Source: Oehlia diaphana (taxonomy: Eukaryota > Glomeromycota > Glomeromycetes > Glomerales > Glomeraceae). Taken from it: a stretch of DNA of 30,066 nt. Shown here in pieces: positions 9,903 through 20,181 of the stretch. The notes below the pieces were generated by a model. The model was not told where the DNA came from and did no database searches. It saw only the letters and a list, made by a program, of their open reading frames with translations. The position numbers and the translations under genes were made by a program. The stretch is taken from NCBI GenBank assembly GCA_003833135.1, contig QZLH01000134.1, positions 92,542 through 122,607 of the forward strand, read 5' to 3'. Within the stretch, counting starts at the first letter, position 1. Each line of letters starts with the position of its first letter.

Positions 9903-10325
9903 TCTAAAAAAGGAAAAAAATCCTGAACCATCCTACAAAAAGGAAAGCCAAACTGATCTACAAAAAAGAAAAAACTGAATCTTCTCACAAAAAGGCCTAT
10001 GAAAAAAAAAAGGGATAAATATAAATAAAAAGAAAAAGGAATAAAGAATAAATCAAAAATAAATATTTTTTAAAAAGAGGGGAAGTTAGGAAAGTTAAAA
10101 AAAATTTTTTTTAAAGGGAGGACGTCAAAGTTAGAAAAATAAAAAATTTTTTATAGAAGAAATTTTTTTTTAAAAAAAATGGAGTGGGAATAAAAGAAAA
10201 AATTTTTTTTAAGGGAGCCAGTAATGAAAAAATTTTTTTTAAAGGAGAGTGACGAAAAAAAAATTTTTTAAAGTGAGGTACGAAAAAAAATATTTTTCTT
10301 TTAAAAGGGGGTGACGAAGAAAGAA
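9760..10325 (+). repeat. Two adjoining A-rich minisatellites
   Basis: From about 9760 to 10010 a phrase like AACTGAxCTACAAAAAAG recurs with roughly 30-bp spacing. From about 10080 to 10325 a different unit, AAAATTTTTTTTAAAGGGAG followed by TGACGAA, recurs every 30-45 bp. Both are imperfect. Slippage probably made the lysine-rich frame in this region. Confidence 0.55.
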
Positions 10326-10649
10326 GAAAAATCTAGAAAAAATAAAAAAAATAAGACAAGAGAAAAGAGGAAGGAAAGGAAAGACAGAAAGGAAGATCAA
10401 ACTCATCAAAGTAAGGGTTTATATAAAAAACAAAAAGATTTATCTTCTAAAAATATTAAAGTTTAAAAATTCCGTATACATTCCACATGATTAATTTTTT
10501 CTGTATACATTTCGTATACATTAGTTTTTTTAAAAAATGTTCAAAAATGAATTGCTTATTATATATATGGAATTTGTATACGGAATCTATAGAAATGTAT
10601 ATAAACTTATACAAAATGTATCCTTTCCGTATACATATTTCTTATAGGG

Positions 10650-11274
10650 CTTAGGATCCCCTTTTCATTATTATTTTTTCATGATAGATAGGTAATATGT
10701 AATATAAGAAAAAGTCATTGTTGTTTTTCATTTTTATTTATTGAAAAAATTCTTTTGTGTTCTTAATAAAAACCACACGAATGAACCTGGTTCGTACGGT
10801 TCGTGCTTATGTTCTCCATTTATGTTTTTAACAGTTAAGTTACTTTTTCTGAGTCGCTCATTTTATGTTGAACCCATAGTAGAAATATTTAATGAAATAG
10901 ATGGGTTAAATGTTTCATTTAAAATAAATAGACTTGAACTATTTTCTTTTTTTTCTTTTTTTTCACTCTTATCATAAGTAACACATATATAAATCAATAT
11001 TTATAAAAATCTTTTTTTGATGTATCAGTATACAGTATATATACAAGTCTTATTATTAATTTCTCTTTTTGCTTGTCACTATATTATTTATTTATTGTAC
11101 TATATTGGAGGAAACAAGAACAGTTTTATATGTAATAAGTATTTTTCTCATTTAAATAGAACTTTCTAAAAAAGAAAATGAATTTAAATAATTTTTATTT
11201 CATCCTACGTCTCAAAAAAAAAAAAATTAGTGACAATCGTGATAATGGTAAGATTGTAATATAAATAACAATTA
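10650..11274. other. AT-rich spacer, nothing supported
   Basis: A 78-codon frame at 10741-10977 ends in low-complexity Phe/Ser and has no gene-like features. No RNA or element boundary is seen. Confidence 0.35.
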
Positions 11275-11591
11275 GTGCTTCGATCCGTGTACGGATTGAT
11301 CCGGATTGATCCAGATTAAATCTAAAATCCAGATGAAATCCGCGGTTTGAACCAGATTTCGTCTGATCCATCCGGATTGCCAGTTTTTGGATAACTTAAA
11401 ATATTTCTGAAACCAATGATCAGAATTTTACAATTTAAGACATGTTTGATAGTGCTTGACGTTGCGCACTTAATGGTAGAACTGGATTTTTGAAATAATT
11501 TTTTTTATTCGGATTTTCATTTAATAACAGTTTCCATCTGGATTAAATAGTTATTCAATCCGGATGACGGATTTCATCCGGATCGAAGCAC
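11275..11591. mobile_element. MITE with perfect GTGCTTCGATCCG terminal repeats and TA flanks
   Basis: The termini GTGCTTCGATCCG and CGGATCGAAGCAC are perfect inverted repeats, flanked on both sides by TA (11273-11274 and 11592-11593). The symmetry extends one further base pair on each side. GGATT/ATCCG motifs repeat inside both ends as subterminal repeats. At 317 bp without a coding frame it fits a TA-targeting MITE (Tc1/mariner-like by target preference only). Confidence 0.75.
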
Positions 11592-11896
11592 TAATAACAA
11601 TGATAAAAAATAAAATAAAATGCCCGTGAAAAAATAAAAAAAAACGAACAAAACTGATATGCGACTGATTTTTTTTTTTGAATTTTATTTTTATATCGAG
11701 ATAACATAACAAAATGACTCAACTGCGTACACGTACGAAAATATACATATATACATGTCTATGTATACAATAAACGCAACAAACTTGTTTTAGGTGTTTC
11801 ACCTTATTAGTACACAAAGATATAGTAACATTTTTATCTTATTTATTTTATTAGACAGAAATAATAGAAAGTAATTACAATCATAAAGAAACATAT

Positions 11897-11985
11897 ATAA
11901 TAGTTATTGGGTAGGGGGGTTGAAATATCACCGAACTGCTTCGCAGTTCGGTGATATTTCAACCCCCCTACCCAATAACTATTAT
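11897..11985. mobile_element. Perfect 43-bp-arm palindrome, copy A
   Basis: Arms 11897-11939 and 11943-11985 are perfectly complementary over 43 bp with a TTC loop. They contain GGTAGGGGGGTTGAAATATC and its complement. A second copy lies at 14857-14936. Perfect symmetry indicates recent insertion or arm-to-arm gene conversion. Extruded or transcribed, it would form a very stable hairpin. Confidence 0.85.
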
Positions 11986-12716
11986 TTAAATGATACAATA
12001 CATTGAAAAGACTACATGAAAGAAGTTAATTAATCAGTAAACAACTAAAGAAAAATTACAACTGCTATCCTAAGTTATTAAAATAACTTAGCTCGAACAA
12101 ACCTACTTAAACTATATACCGTCGTCAACTTGGAATCCACAACACTACAAAAAAATTATGAATTTGTTAAATTGATTGAAGCTCTCAGGAATTAATTTCC
12201 ATATATTTAAATGGTCGTATCATAAAGTTTAGAAAACTTATTAATTAAACATGTAATATGATTCAAAATTTTAAGATAGTTAAGCAAAAGGTATATCTTG
12301 TTCTTAAGTAAGTTGATTATAATATTTGTTGTAGTTAAAAACTTAAAATCAAAATTTATACTAACTAAATGATAATATAAATATTTCATAAAAATTTAAG
12401 TACAATATTTAATAAATTAAGAGATCAACTATAAATGAAATCCTTTATAAATCAACAATATATTTTATTCCAAAATCGGTACCTATTATTTCAATCATAA
12501 ATAAAATACACATATTAGCATCTTTAAAATGTATAATCATAGAACAAATTGTGTTTATAGTACCTTTTAACTGTATTGATTATTTTTGTGAGGATAATCA
12601 TCTATTTAAAAAATATTAATTAGTATGGAAGAGAAAATAAAAATATTGAAAAGATGTAACGTATTAAAAAATTCTAAAACAATTCATTACATTCTTTATA
12701 AATAGTTTGATCGTCA
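11986..12716. other. AT-rich spacer and 3' flank of the second kinase gene
   Basis: A small perfect stem (CTAAGTTAT 12070-12078 with ATAACTTAG 12083-12091) is the only structure noticed. A 60-codon minus-strand frame around 12207-12389 is Ile/Leu/Asn-rich AT noise. The sequence just after the stop at 12717 probably includes the 3' UTR. Confidence 0.4.
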
Positions 12717-14000
12717 TCAGAATACTTTTTTATATGAAGTTGAGATATTTGGTATTTCTTTATCAGCTTCTTTAAATGCATCTTTAATCTCTCTTCCTTT
12801 ATAACTAAAACATTCCTCTTCATCTTTTCTACCTCTAATAGAATCAAGCCAGAAATTAAATATATCAAATAATTCTTCAGCTGTTGGTCTTTCATTTGGA
12901 TTTTTATTCATACATTTATAAACTAATTTCTCATAAAATTTAGGAGTTTCTTTTCCAAATTCTGGTCTGAGTCCTACAACTGCTATGGCAAATATTAAAT
13001 TTTCATCATCATGCTCTTTATTGTAAAAAGGCGGTTTTCCAGTTGATAATTCAGTCATAACTGCTCCAAAACTATAAATATCAGATGAAATTGTATACGG
13101 TTCTCCATTAAAGACTTCTGGAGCAACAAATGGAATTATTCCATATATACCTTTATCTATGTTTGCTGATCCATTTAACCCAAAATCTGAGATGAAAAAT
13201 AAATTATGATCTTGTAAGATATTTAAACTATGAAATTGTCCATGAAAATATCCTAATTTATGAAAATTCTGCAGGTCATATGATAATTTATGCAATAAGT
13301 TAATTTTATTTTGCCAATTCATATCATTAAAATTTTTTGAAAGACTACTTCTCAAACTTCCTTTATCTGCAAATCGTATAATCATAATAAATTCGTTTGT
13401 TTCTGGGTCTTTGGTTAATCCATAAAAATCGAACCCATATAACATACATACTTCCCAATGTATTTTAAGCTATATTTATAATAAAATTTGAATAGAAAAT
13501 AAATTAAATGACTCTTAATATATGAAATAAAATAAAATAATATAAAAACGTACTTTACTAAAATATTTGTCTGATATATTATGTGATCCAATTAGCCTTT
13601 TCAAAGCAACTATCATCATAGGTTCAAGGTTTACTTTTTTATAACTTCCATCATTATTTCTATAATATTCTGATTTACCATCAATCCATGTTGCAGAATA
13701 CACCTTGGTAAACATACCTTCACCAATTTTTTTTATATCTGTAAATCTATCTAATGTTACCCATTCAAGAAATGGATGTCTTATATATGTGAGATTTCTT
13801 GCATTATACATTGTATCCTTTACAAACTTATCAATACCAGGATTTCCACTGGTCCAGCCTTCTATCATTCTAAATGGATCACATTCTTTACACCATAATT
13901 CCTCAGCAAAAGACTTATTGCAATACGAACAATTTTTTTGATTATTTACTATATTGATGTCTCTATCTGAGATATTTAATTTACTCGATTCGTTTTCCAT
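12717..14000 (-). CDS. Two-exon TKL-family kinase-like protein, predicted pseudokinase
   Basis: Exon 1 is 14000-13554 (149 codons) and exon 2 is 13469-12717; the 84-nt phase-0 intron has donor GTACGT and acceptor TATAG. The product is about 399 aa. N-terminal: a Cys cluster (CSYC, WCKEC), then 'EGWTSGNPGIDKFVKDT', 'FLEWVTLDRFTDI', a glycine loop GEGMFTKVY with the third Gly replaced, and VALKRL with the beta3 Lys. Exon 2 gives 'FYGLTKDPETNEFIMII', then HGQFHSLNIL where HRDFH is expected, so the catalytic Asp is absent. DFG is intact, APE is present and 'DIYSFGAVMTELSTGKPP' follows. The expected role is signalling or scaffolding rather than phosphotransfer. Its layout shows the ancestral exon pair from which the array at 1-7 kb was built. 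Confidence 0.85.
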
Positions 14001-14459
14001 TAGATTATTTCAACGGTTAAATAATTTATTTTATTTACTGAAAAGAAAAAAGAATTTTTTTTTTTTTTTTTTTGCTTGCGATATTTATCATGAAAAGGAA
14101 TATTCTAACTAAAAGTAGAACTTCGGGCCATATTTTTTCCGATGTACTACTGAAATTTCGGTATGTCGATCATTTTTCTAGTACTCGATTAAATAATGAT
14201 TCTCTTCAACACTAACATATTTTAATACATAACATTTAACCCAAAGTTTCTCTTTATAATAAAATTTTTACGCCACTCTAGAGTTGCGATCCGTCGATCC
14301 GTAAATAAACACCATTTTATTAATAAAAAGAATTTTTTTTTTAGATATCTTATGAATATCTATCAGTACATAATTTAATAAAGAAAAAATTGTCTTCAAA
14401 ATAAAAGTAGAAAGAAAATTAAAACGGATTGAAATAGGACCACGAAATATATATATAGG
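14001..14459. other. 5' flank of the pseudokinase gene
   Basis: A run of about 18 T starts near 14057, roughly 55 bp upstream of the ATG. No clear TATA box or other gene is recognised, and the rest is AT-rich. Confidence 0.35.
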
Positions 14460-14640
14460 GGCAGGTGATGAAAAATTTGACCCGGGTCATCCGGGGTTAA
14501 ACTATAACGGGTCGGGTCAGAGGTCGGGCCATATACTAAATATTTAACCCGGATATTTGTGCGGGTTGGATTTTGGTTTTTATAGTCGGGTCGAGTTCGA
14601 ATATTTCCTTTCGACTCTTTCGGAACACTAGGCCTTTGCA
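14460..14640. repeat. GC-rich patch with GGGTCGGGTC / CCCGG phrases
   Basis: Short phrases such as GACCCGGGTC, ACGGGTCGGGTC, GGTCGGGCC, AACCCGGATA and AGTCGGGTCGAG cluster here, in strong contrast to the AT-rich surroundings. Similar ACCCGGATAT phrases occur at 22238-22350 and near 22760. It is probably a subterminal-repeat-rich transposon remnant. No complete termini were found. Confidence 0.35.
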
Positions 14641-14856
14641 GTTGGCTCGTGGATCACGAATTAAAATAGAAGCTCTGAACTCTGTAGTAAAATATTAAAA
14701 CACTATTATGCAGCCAAATAGGATCATGTTTTTTTTAACATACTGATATTTTTTAGATAAATTATTATTACGTAAATATCTTAGTTTTGACGAATTACGT
14801 CACATTTACTATGCTTTTCATATGGAACATGTTCTTGAATGTCTGCATAATAACAC

Positions 14857-14936
14857 AGTTATTAGGTAGGGTTAAAATATCATCCGAACTGCTTCGCAGT
14901 TCGGTGATATTTCAACCCCCCTACCAAATAACTATT
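14857..14936. mobile_element. Copy B of the palindromic element at 11897
   Basis: The right arm (14896 onward, GCAGTTCGGTGATATTTC then ACCCCCCTACC) is nearly identical to copy A. The left arm has lost several Gs and carries changes (GGTAGGGTTAAAATATCATCC). The loop is again TTC. The two copies bracket the pseudokinase gene. Confidence 0.8.
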
Positions 14937-14970
14937 ATTTATACGATAAATAAGGGTATTGCTAAATACA

Positions 14971-15097
14971 CTAGTGGTGACGGTCAACGACGGTCAACAG
15001 TGGTGGATTTATGATGCAATGCCGGCCAGTGTTTTATTAGATTTTAATTCAGGCCAAAAGTGAATCATAATGCTGGTATGGTGACAATCACCACTAG
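14971..15097. mobile_element. Small element with perfect CTAGTGGTGA terminal repeats
   Basis: CTAGTGGTGA (14971-14980) and TCACCACTAG (15088-15097) are perfect 10-bp inverted repeats 127 bp apart end to end. CGGTCAAC occurs twice in tandem just inside the left end. No coding frame, and no target duplication is clear. Confidence 0.4.
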
Positions 15098-15720
15098 CAA
15101 TTTTCAATAAATAATATTATATTTTAATGTATTTAAATAATGCAATAATTGTGGCTTTCCGAAAGTTCTGCTATTAGATAGCATATCACCAGATATTATG
15201 AACGCAAATTACCCTAGTTAGAAAAAATAAAAGATTTTTTCTTCGTTTCGTTATTAGAAAGTTAGAAAAAAGGTATTTTTTTCTTTTTTTTTTATTAGGA
15301 AATTAGGAAAAAAAATTATTTTTCTTAATCAATTGATCGGTTTTTTATCTGTTGTTTTATTTCTTTATTTTTTATTAAACAAGGATACAGAAATAATACA
15401 ATTTCAAAAGAAAATATATTAAATTATACTGTTCGAAGTACATTAAAGACAACTACATACTATGGAACTAATTAAATTAATAATAAATTAGAGATTAATA
15501 TATTTCCGATGTAGCGCTCCCATTCGGCAAAGTTTTAATTCAACTTAGACGTCAACCTTGTTCATCACCTCATCGTGCACCCCTTGATAAACACTGCCTA
15601 AGTAATATTTTGAAGAATTCAACTTTATCTTCATTATATTCTATATTTAAAGAATTGTATATCTCCATTCTTTCACACACTTCCAGTAATGATGTAATTT
15701 ACATATTTAAATATTTGTAT
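15098..15720. other. AT-rich spacer, nothing supported
   Basis: No gene, RNA or paired termini recognised. A frame at 15610-15813 runs into the hairpin element that follows and is not gene-like. Confidence 0.35.
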
Positions 15721-16024
15721 TATTTATTTCATGAAGAGTTGGGAACAATAGGGTTTTTTTCCCAAAGGGAAAAAAAACCCTATTGTTCCCCTTCCCATGA
15801 AATAAATAGGTAAACCCCTGGAGCGTGTCACTCATTAAATATTACCTATTTTGAACTTAACTATTTAAACTAAAATCATTAGTACTTATCTTTCCGGCTA
15901 TCTATATGAGGTCGGGAAATAAGTAAACGAAGATTCCCAGCCATTTACAAACTCAGCTAATCGCTCGCAATTTTAAAAATTAATATGAAGGTGATCATGA
16001 GTGACACTTAGTGCGACAGGGGAT
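15721..16024. mobile_element. Composite element: hairpin plus TA-flanked terminal-repeat module, copy 1
   Basis: 15721-15763 and 15767-15808 form a long hairpin (loop AAA). Immediately after, 15813-16024 is bounded by AACCCCTG and, inverted, ATCCCCTG, with TA on both outer sides. The repeat continues inward as GCG then TGTCACTCAT on both ends, with a small gap. A second copy with the same order lies at 23262-23478. The hairpin flank is shared by both copies, so the mobile unit may include it. No transposase is present. Confidence 0.65.
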
Positions 16025-16221
16025 TATTCTACAAATTTCATCTCATGAATATTTGTATTCTCTTTATTTCTAAAATATGATGGTGGTACTATGGTGGTAA
16101 ATGTTCTATCATAAAAACCAACTTGATTATCAAAAATTGTATCTGTTAATCCGACACGGGTCGAAAACACGAATTTGTTCGACATCTGTATTGTGTTAAA
16201 ATTTACTGTCTGGATATCCAA
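16024..16221 (-). pseudogene. Possible gene fragment cut by the TA-flanked element
   Basis: A 65-codon minus-strand frame with protein-like composition ('STRVGLTDTIFDNQVGFYD', 'TTIVPPSYFRN') ends in a TAA formed by the terminal bases of the adjacent element and its TA flank. It has no ATG at its start. It looks like a truncated exon interrupted by the insertion, but the family is not recognised and chance cannot be excluded. Confidence 0.2.
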
Positions 16222-17685
16222 AGTTAATCATAGTGTTGGCGAAATTGGTAGTGCTGGCCGGCATTAAAATCACGTGGCTCAACCATCGCGAGTTTTTAAA
16301 CATTAGTATTCTTCTCTTACTACATACTAACTATTTATCCGGATAGTTGGACTTCGTATCGCATCTCTATAATGCACGATATAGAAAAAGTTTTGTCAGT
16401 TTATACATACTCTATTAATATTCCTAATTTTGATAAAGTTACATTATTATGTCATCGAATAGAACGTATTGATGTAGAACTTTGTCGTTAGAGTTAGCGT
16501 TTTTTACGTTGTAAAAAATTTAAAATTCGGGTTGATAGTAAATACTTTATTTCTTCGTAGAATTTAAAATTAAATATTTACAAAGTCAAATAATTTTCTA
16601 TAACCTATGATTATTATCAGTAATATAATTGATAAAATAACGATAAGATTCACTAACCATTATCCCTTCAATCTAAATTTTACTTAAATAGAGGATATAC
16701 AAATAATTGACATAAATAATACTTTTTTATTATATTTGTTGTAGCTGATTTGATGTAATACAATTAATACCTAAAATCACTTTAAATTAACTGTTCACCC
16801 GTCCTAACCAATGCGGACGAAATTTCCCTTAGTTAATCTTGATACTTTCTTATTCTTTTTGGAGTTCAACAAGGCGAGTTGCAATGTATTAAATGTAAAA
16901 GAAACACATGTACTGTGCTAAATAGTACTGTATTATAATAAAAATGGAATATTGAACGTAAAAAAAATTGAGGAATGTATGTTAAACGTTTCAAAACTTC
17001 ATAATGATGCTGGAAACAATGACACGCTTTATAAATTACTCTATTATTGAATAAAAAAAATGGCGCTTTCTGTAAGCTTAAGATATGAAGCTTTAAGCTT
17101 CATGTTAAGAATTGTCAATCTAATTTTAGAATAAAAACAATGAAATACGCAAAACTCTACACGAAATTCAGATGCTAAAAGTTCTTGGAAGAATTAGCTT
17201 AGAAAAATTAATTTTAAGTATTTAACCCATGTGTTGTGTAAAAGATATTTTATACATTATAAAATTATTGCATACAAAAAAAAAAAAAATAGATATTTTC
17301 TTATTATTAATATAATTTACGATTTTTTTTTTTTTTAAAAAAAAAAAATTCATTGGTGATCACGAACCCTTAGGTCACGTGAGCCACGCTACGTCAGCTA
17401 CGTTCCAAGTGTCGTGTATTATCATAATCATCACCACGAATCTGTCACTAGAGAACTCAGCAATATTAATTCTTTTAATTTTGCATTTAGGTGGATAAAC
17501 ATTATTATAGCATCGGTTCTTGACCGCCGTTAGTCGCCTAATATTCTATAGTACATCAAAACGCACGTACATCGTTACTTTAAAAATATAAGTATAATAA
17601 TATATTTATTAAAACAATTTTTAAAAAAGAAATATTTTCCTTATATTTATTTTGTAATAAAATAATTTTTTAAAAAATAATTTCC
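16222..17685. other. Long spacer; one short frame only
   Basis: A 39-codon plus-strand frame at 16372-16491 ('SINIPNFDKVTLLCHRIERI') is compositionally protein-like but too short to support. Near 17375-17410 a CACGTG and a TACGTCA lie close together in a GC-richer patch. Long A and T runs lie at 17276-17350. No gene is supported. Confidence 0.35.
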
Positions 17686-19158
17686 TTAATTAACCCTCTT
17701 ACAAACCCATTCAAAATCTTCATATATATGTCCATAAAATAAATTATCAAAATTTTTTACTATTTTTTTAGATTTATAACTTTCAATTAAATTAGTATAC
17801 TCTTCTATATAACCAATCTTATTAAATTGTAATAACATTGGATGTCTATCTTTCCAATTATCAAAAAATAATTTTAAAGTTTCTAATTTAAAAATTGTAT
17901 CAGAATAAATACTAAATTTAAATTTAAATAAACCAATTGGTGAAGAATTAGTTAATATTTCAAATAATTTTTCTAAATTAAATTCATCTTCAATATTATT
18001 AATAAGTATGAATAAACCTTCTAAATATTGACAATTTATTAATAATTTTTCAAATTCTAAAATATTAATATTTCTTAATACTAATTTAAGATATTTAAGA
18101 TTTGGACAATTTTTATAAATTGTTTGAATAATTCTTTCATTATTAATTTCATCATGAAATATATAATCAATTTTTATTTCATTAAGTGTTCCACTTGTAT
18201 TTTCTATTAAACTTGTTAAAATTTTAACTGGAACTCTACTAGCCTTTAATATTCGTAAAAATGGTAAAGATAAATTTTCTAAACAATTCCATTCATAATA
18301 ATAACTACAATCTAATTCTAATTCTTTTAAATTTACGAAATATGAAATGATATTTGTGATTGGTTCTTTTGTTGTCTTAAAATATTGTATAGTATTAGCA
18401 TGATTAATTAATGAATTTTCAAGATTTTTACAAAATGATTCATGAGCTCTTGTATATCCATAAGTTCTAGAATATTCTGTATAATTAATTAAGAAACTAA
18501 TACTTAATAAATTCTTTTGATTATTAATTAATTCAATAATACCATAATTATTATTATGTACTTCAATAAAAAGTTTCAATTCTTTAATTAATTTACATAT
18601 ATCTTTTAAACCAATTATTACATTATCGTTTATACTTGCACTACAACAAAAGAATTCAATATCTGAAAAACAATTTTCAGATTTTGGTATAAGATGTATT
18701 TGATGTTCAAATTGATAAGGTAAATAAAGATGTGAAAATTTCGTATTTTCATTAATAAAAAGTTTGAATAATTGATTTTTAATAATTGAAATTTTAGATT
18801 GTTCATGAATAGAATTAATTAATTTATGAATTTCTTCTAAATTTAAATGTTTACATAAATTAATATAATTAAATAATAAAGGTTTTTGATATGAATTTGT
18901 TGTTAAAAAATCAATACCTTGATTTTTTAAATTATTTTTTATTTCATTTGATAAATGTGAAATAATTATATTTAATAATATTTTTTTTTTTCGATGTTCA
19001 CAATTTTTATTTATATATTTCCAAGGATTATTCCATAAAATTGGTATGATTATTTCACACCATGTTTTATTAACTGAAAGGCATGAATAAAGTGTTTTTT
19101 TATCATCTTTAATTTCTTGAAATATTAAATGAAGTACGTCTCTGTTTAATCTAAACAT
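17686..19158 (-). CDS. F-box-like protein with leucine-rich C-terminal region (paralogue 1)
   Basis: Single exon, about 490 aa. I start it at 19158 (MFRLNRDVL); an in-frame ATG 16 codons upstream adds only an A-tract-encoded Lys-rich leader (KKKRKKK) and its paralogue starts at the equivalent Met. Residues 3-45 are the F-box ('LNRDVLHLIFQEI', 'LYSCLSVNKTWCEIIIPILW'), the Skp1-binding module of SCF ubiquitin ligases. The remainder carries irregular leucine-rich repeats ('NLKELELDCSYYYEWNCL', 'CPNLKYLKLVLRN') likely to bind a substrate. The C-terminus is DFEWVCKRVN-like. Expected role: substrate adaptor for ubiquitination. It is divergent from, and clearly related to, the gene at 20182. Confidence 0.87.
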   Translation of the reverse strand: MFRLNRDVLHLIFQEIKDDKKTLYSCLSVNKTWCEIIIPILWNNPWKYINKNCEHRKKKILLNIIISHLSNEIKNNLKNQGIDFLTTNSYQKPLLFNYINLCKHLNLEEIHKLINSIHEQSKISIIKNQLFKLFINENTKFSHLYLPYQFEHQIHLIPKSENCFSDIEFFCCSASINDNVIIGLKDICKLIKELKLFIEVHNNNYGIIELINNQKNLLSISFLINYTEYSRTYGYTRAHESFCKNLENSLINHANTIQYFKTTKEPITNIISYFVNLKELELDCSYYYEWNCLENLSLPFLRILKASRVPVKILTSLIENTSGTLNEIKIDYIFHDEINNERIIQTIYKNCPNLKYLKLVLRNINILEFEKLLINCQYLEGLFILINNIEDEFNLEKLFEILTNSSPIGLFKFKFSIYSDTIFKLETLKLFFDNWKDRHPMLLQFNKIGYIEEYTNLIESYKSKKIVKNFDNLFYGHIYEDFEWVCKRVN

Positions 19159-20181
19159 TTTTTTTTTTCTTTTTTTTTTAAAGAAAACCTTTTTGATGTA
19201 CTCCAAAATTATAAATAATTATTTGTACTATGATTTTACGTTATACAAGCATATTTAATGCGACATTGTGACATAAATAAAAATAAAAACAGAATCAATC
19301 GACAAATTATAATGCCCAATCAAATCAATTGATTCAAATTATATACAGCGAACATAATTACATAAACAGTAAAAATTTTTACCAAAAAAAAAAAAAAAAA
19401 TGTTAAATATAAATTATATATATTTATAAAACAATATAATATATATAAATTATATGTACATGTACAATAAAAAAAATTTTATTATTAAATTTTTTTTTTT
19501 TTTTTTTTTAACGGATCGATCCATGTTAAAAAGATTTTTTTTAGTAAAAGTCCGAATGATCCGAGTAATAGTCCCTTAGTATTATCCATTATATACAATA
19601 ATATCTAAATTTTCTTCCGTTGATTAGACCATTCATGTTACACAATTAATAGTTTCACAGATATTTATATATTTTTAATTCATTACAACATTCTAGACCC
19701 AATCTATGTGGATCTTCCGCGTTACACAATTTGCAATATATATTAGCCATTACATAATTCTTTAATGCCGGATACCGTTTCACCCAAAAAAGCCATGCAG
19801 ATCTTTTAGCCGGAATTATGAGGTGATCTCATTCGGAAATTTCCATCATTTAAAGTTTTACGCTTTTACGCCAAGAGATCGACGCCAAATTACCATAAAG
19901 AATTTGGACTCAAAAAAAAAAAAAATTATTATTATGATCAGTGATAATTATTATACATGTTTACTGACGTTTAAATTCAAAACAACATTGGTATCTTAGA
20001 TAGATATAAAATGGCACTTAACAGGTAAACAAAAAAGGTCCTGCATAATCTCGATGTAATTAATATCATGCATCAAAAAAAAAAAAAAAAAAAATAATAA
20101 AAAATAAAAAAATAAAAATAAAAAAATAAAAAAATAAATAAATAACGATAAAAATAATCTTTTTTTTTTTTTTAATAAAAA
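19159..20181. promoter_or_regulatory. Shared 1-kb intergenic region between divergent F-box genes
   Basis: This region lies between the two F-box start codons and must hold both promoters. Long A/T runs abut each ATG: T/A-rich sequence at 19159-19185 and an A-run at 20075-20093 followed by T14 at 20161-20174. A patch at 19790-19830 resembles the interior of the element at 23576 (CCGGAATTATGA). No definite TATA box is assigned. Confidence 0.4.

Larger units (their letters stand above)
9215..10649. mobile_element. Putative 1.4-kb non-autonomous element with CCCTATAA termini
   Basis: The left end at 9215 reads CCCTATAAAAAAATTG and the right end at 10649, read inward on the minus strand, is CCCTATAAGAAATATG. 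Similarity continues inward through TACG and TTTATA-type phrases with gaps. Subterminal GTATAC/TATACG motifs recur near both ends. The interior is lysine-rich low-complexity sequence and minisatellites, with no transposase seen. No target-site duplication is evident, so the boundaries are provisional. Confidence 0.4.

Noticed and set aside
9734..9988. Phe-rich minus-strand frame
   Set aside because: It is the complement of an A-rich minisatellite and has no protein-like features.
10741..10977. 78-codon plus-strand frame
   Set aside because: Low-complexity Phe/Ser tail, no family resemblance, and no conserved context.
12070..12091. 9-bp stem-loop as a transcription terminator
   Set aside because: Rho-independent terminators are not expected in a eukaryote, and it lies over 600 bp past the nearest stop codon.
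12674..12895. 73-codon minus-strand frame overlapping the pseudokinase C-terminus
   Set aside because: Mostly an out-of-frame reading of the kinase exon; only its last residues lie beyond the kinase stop.
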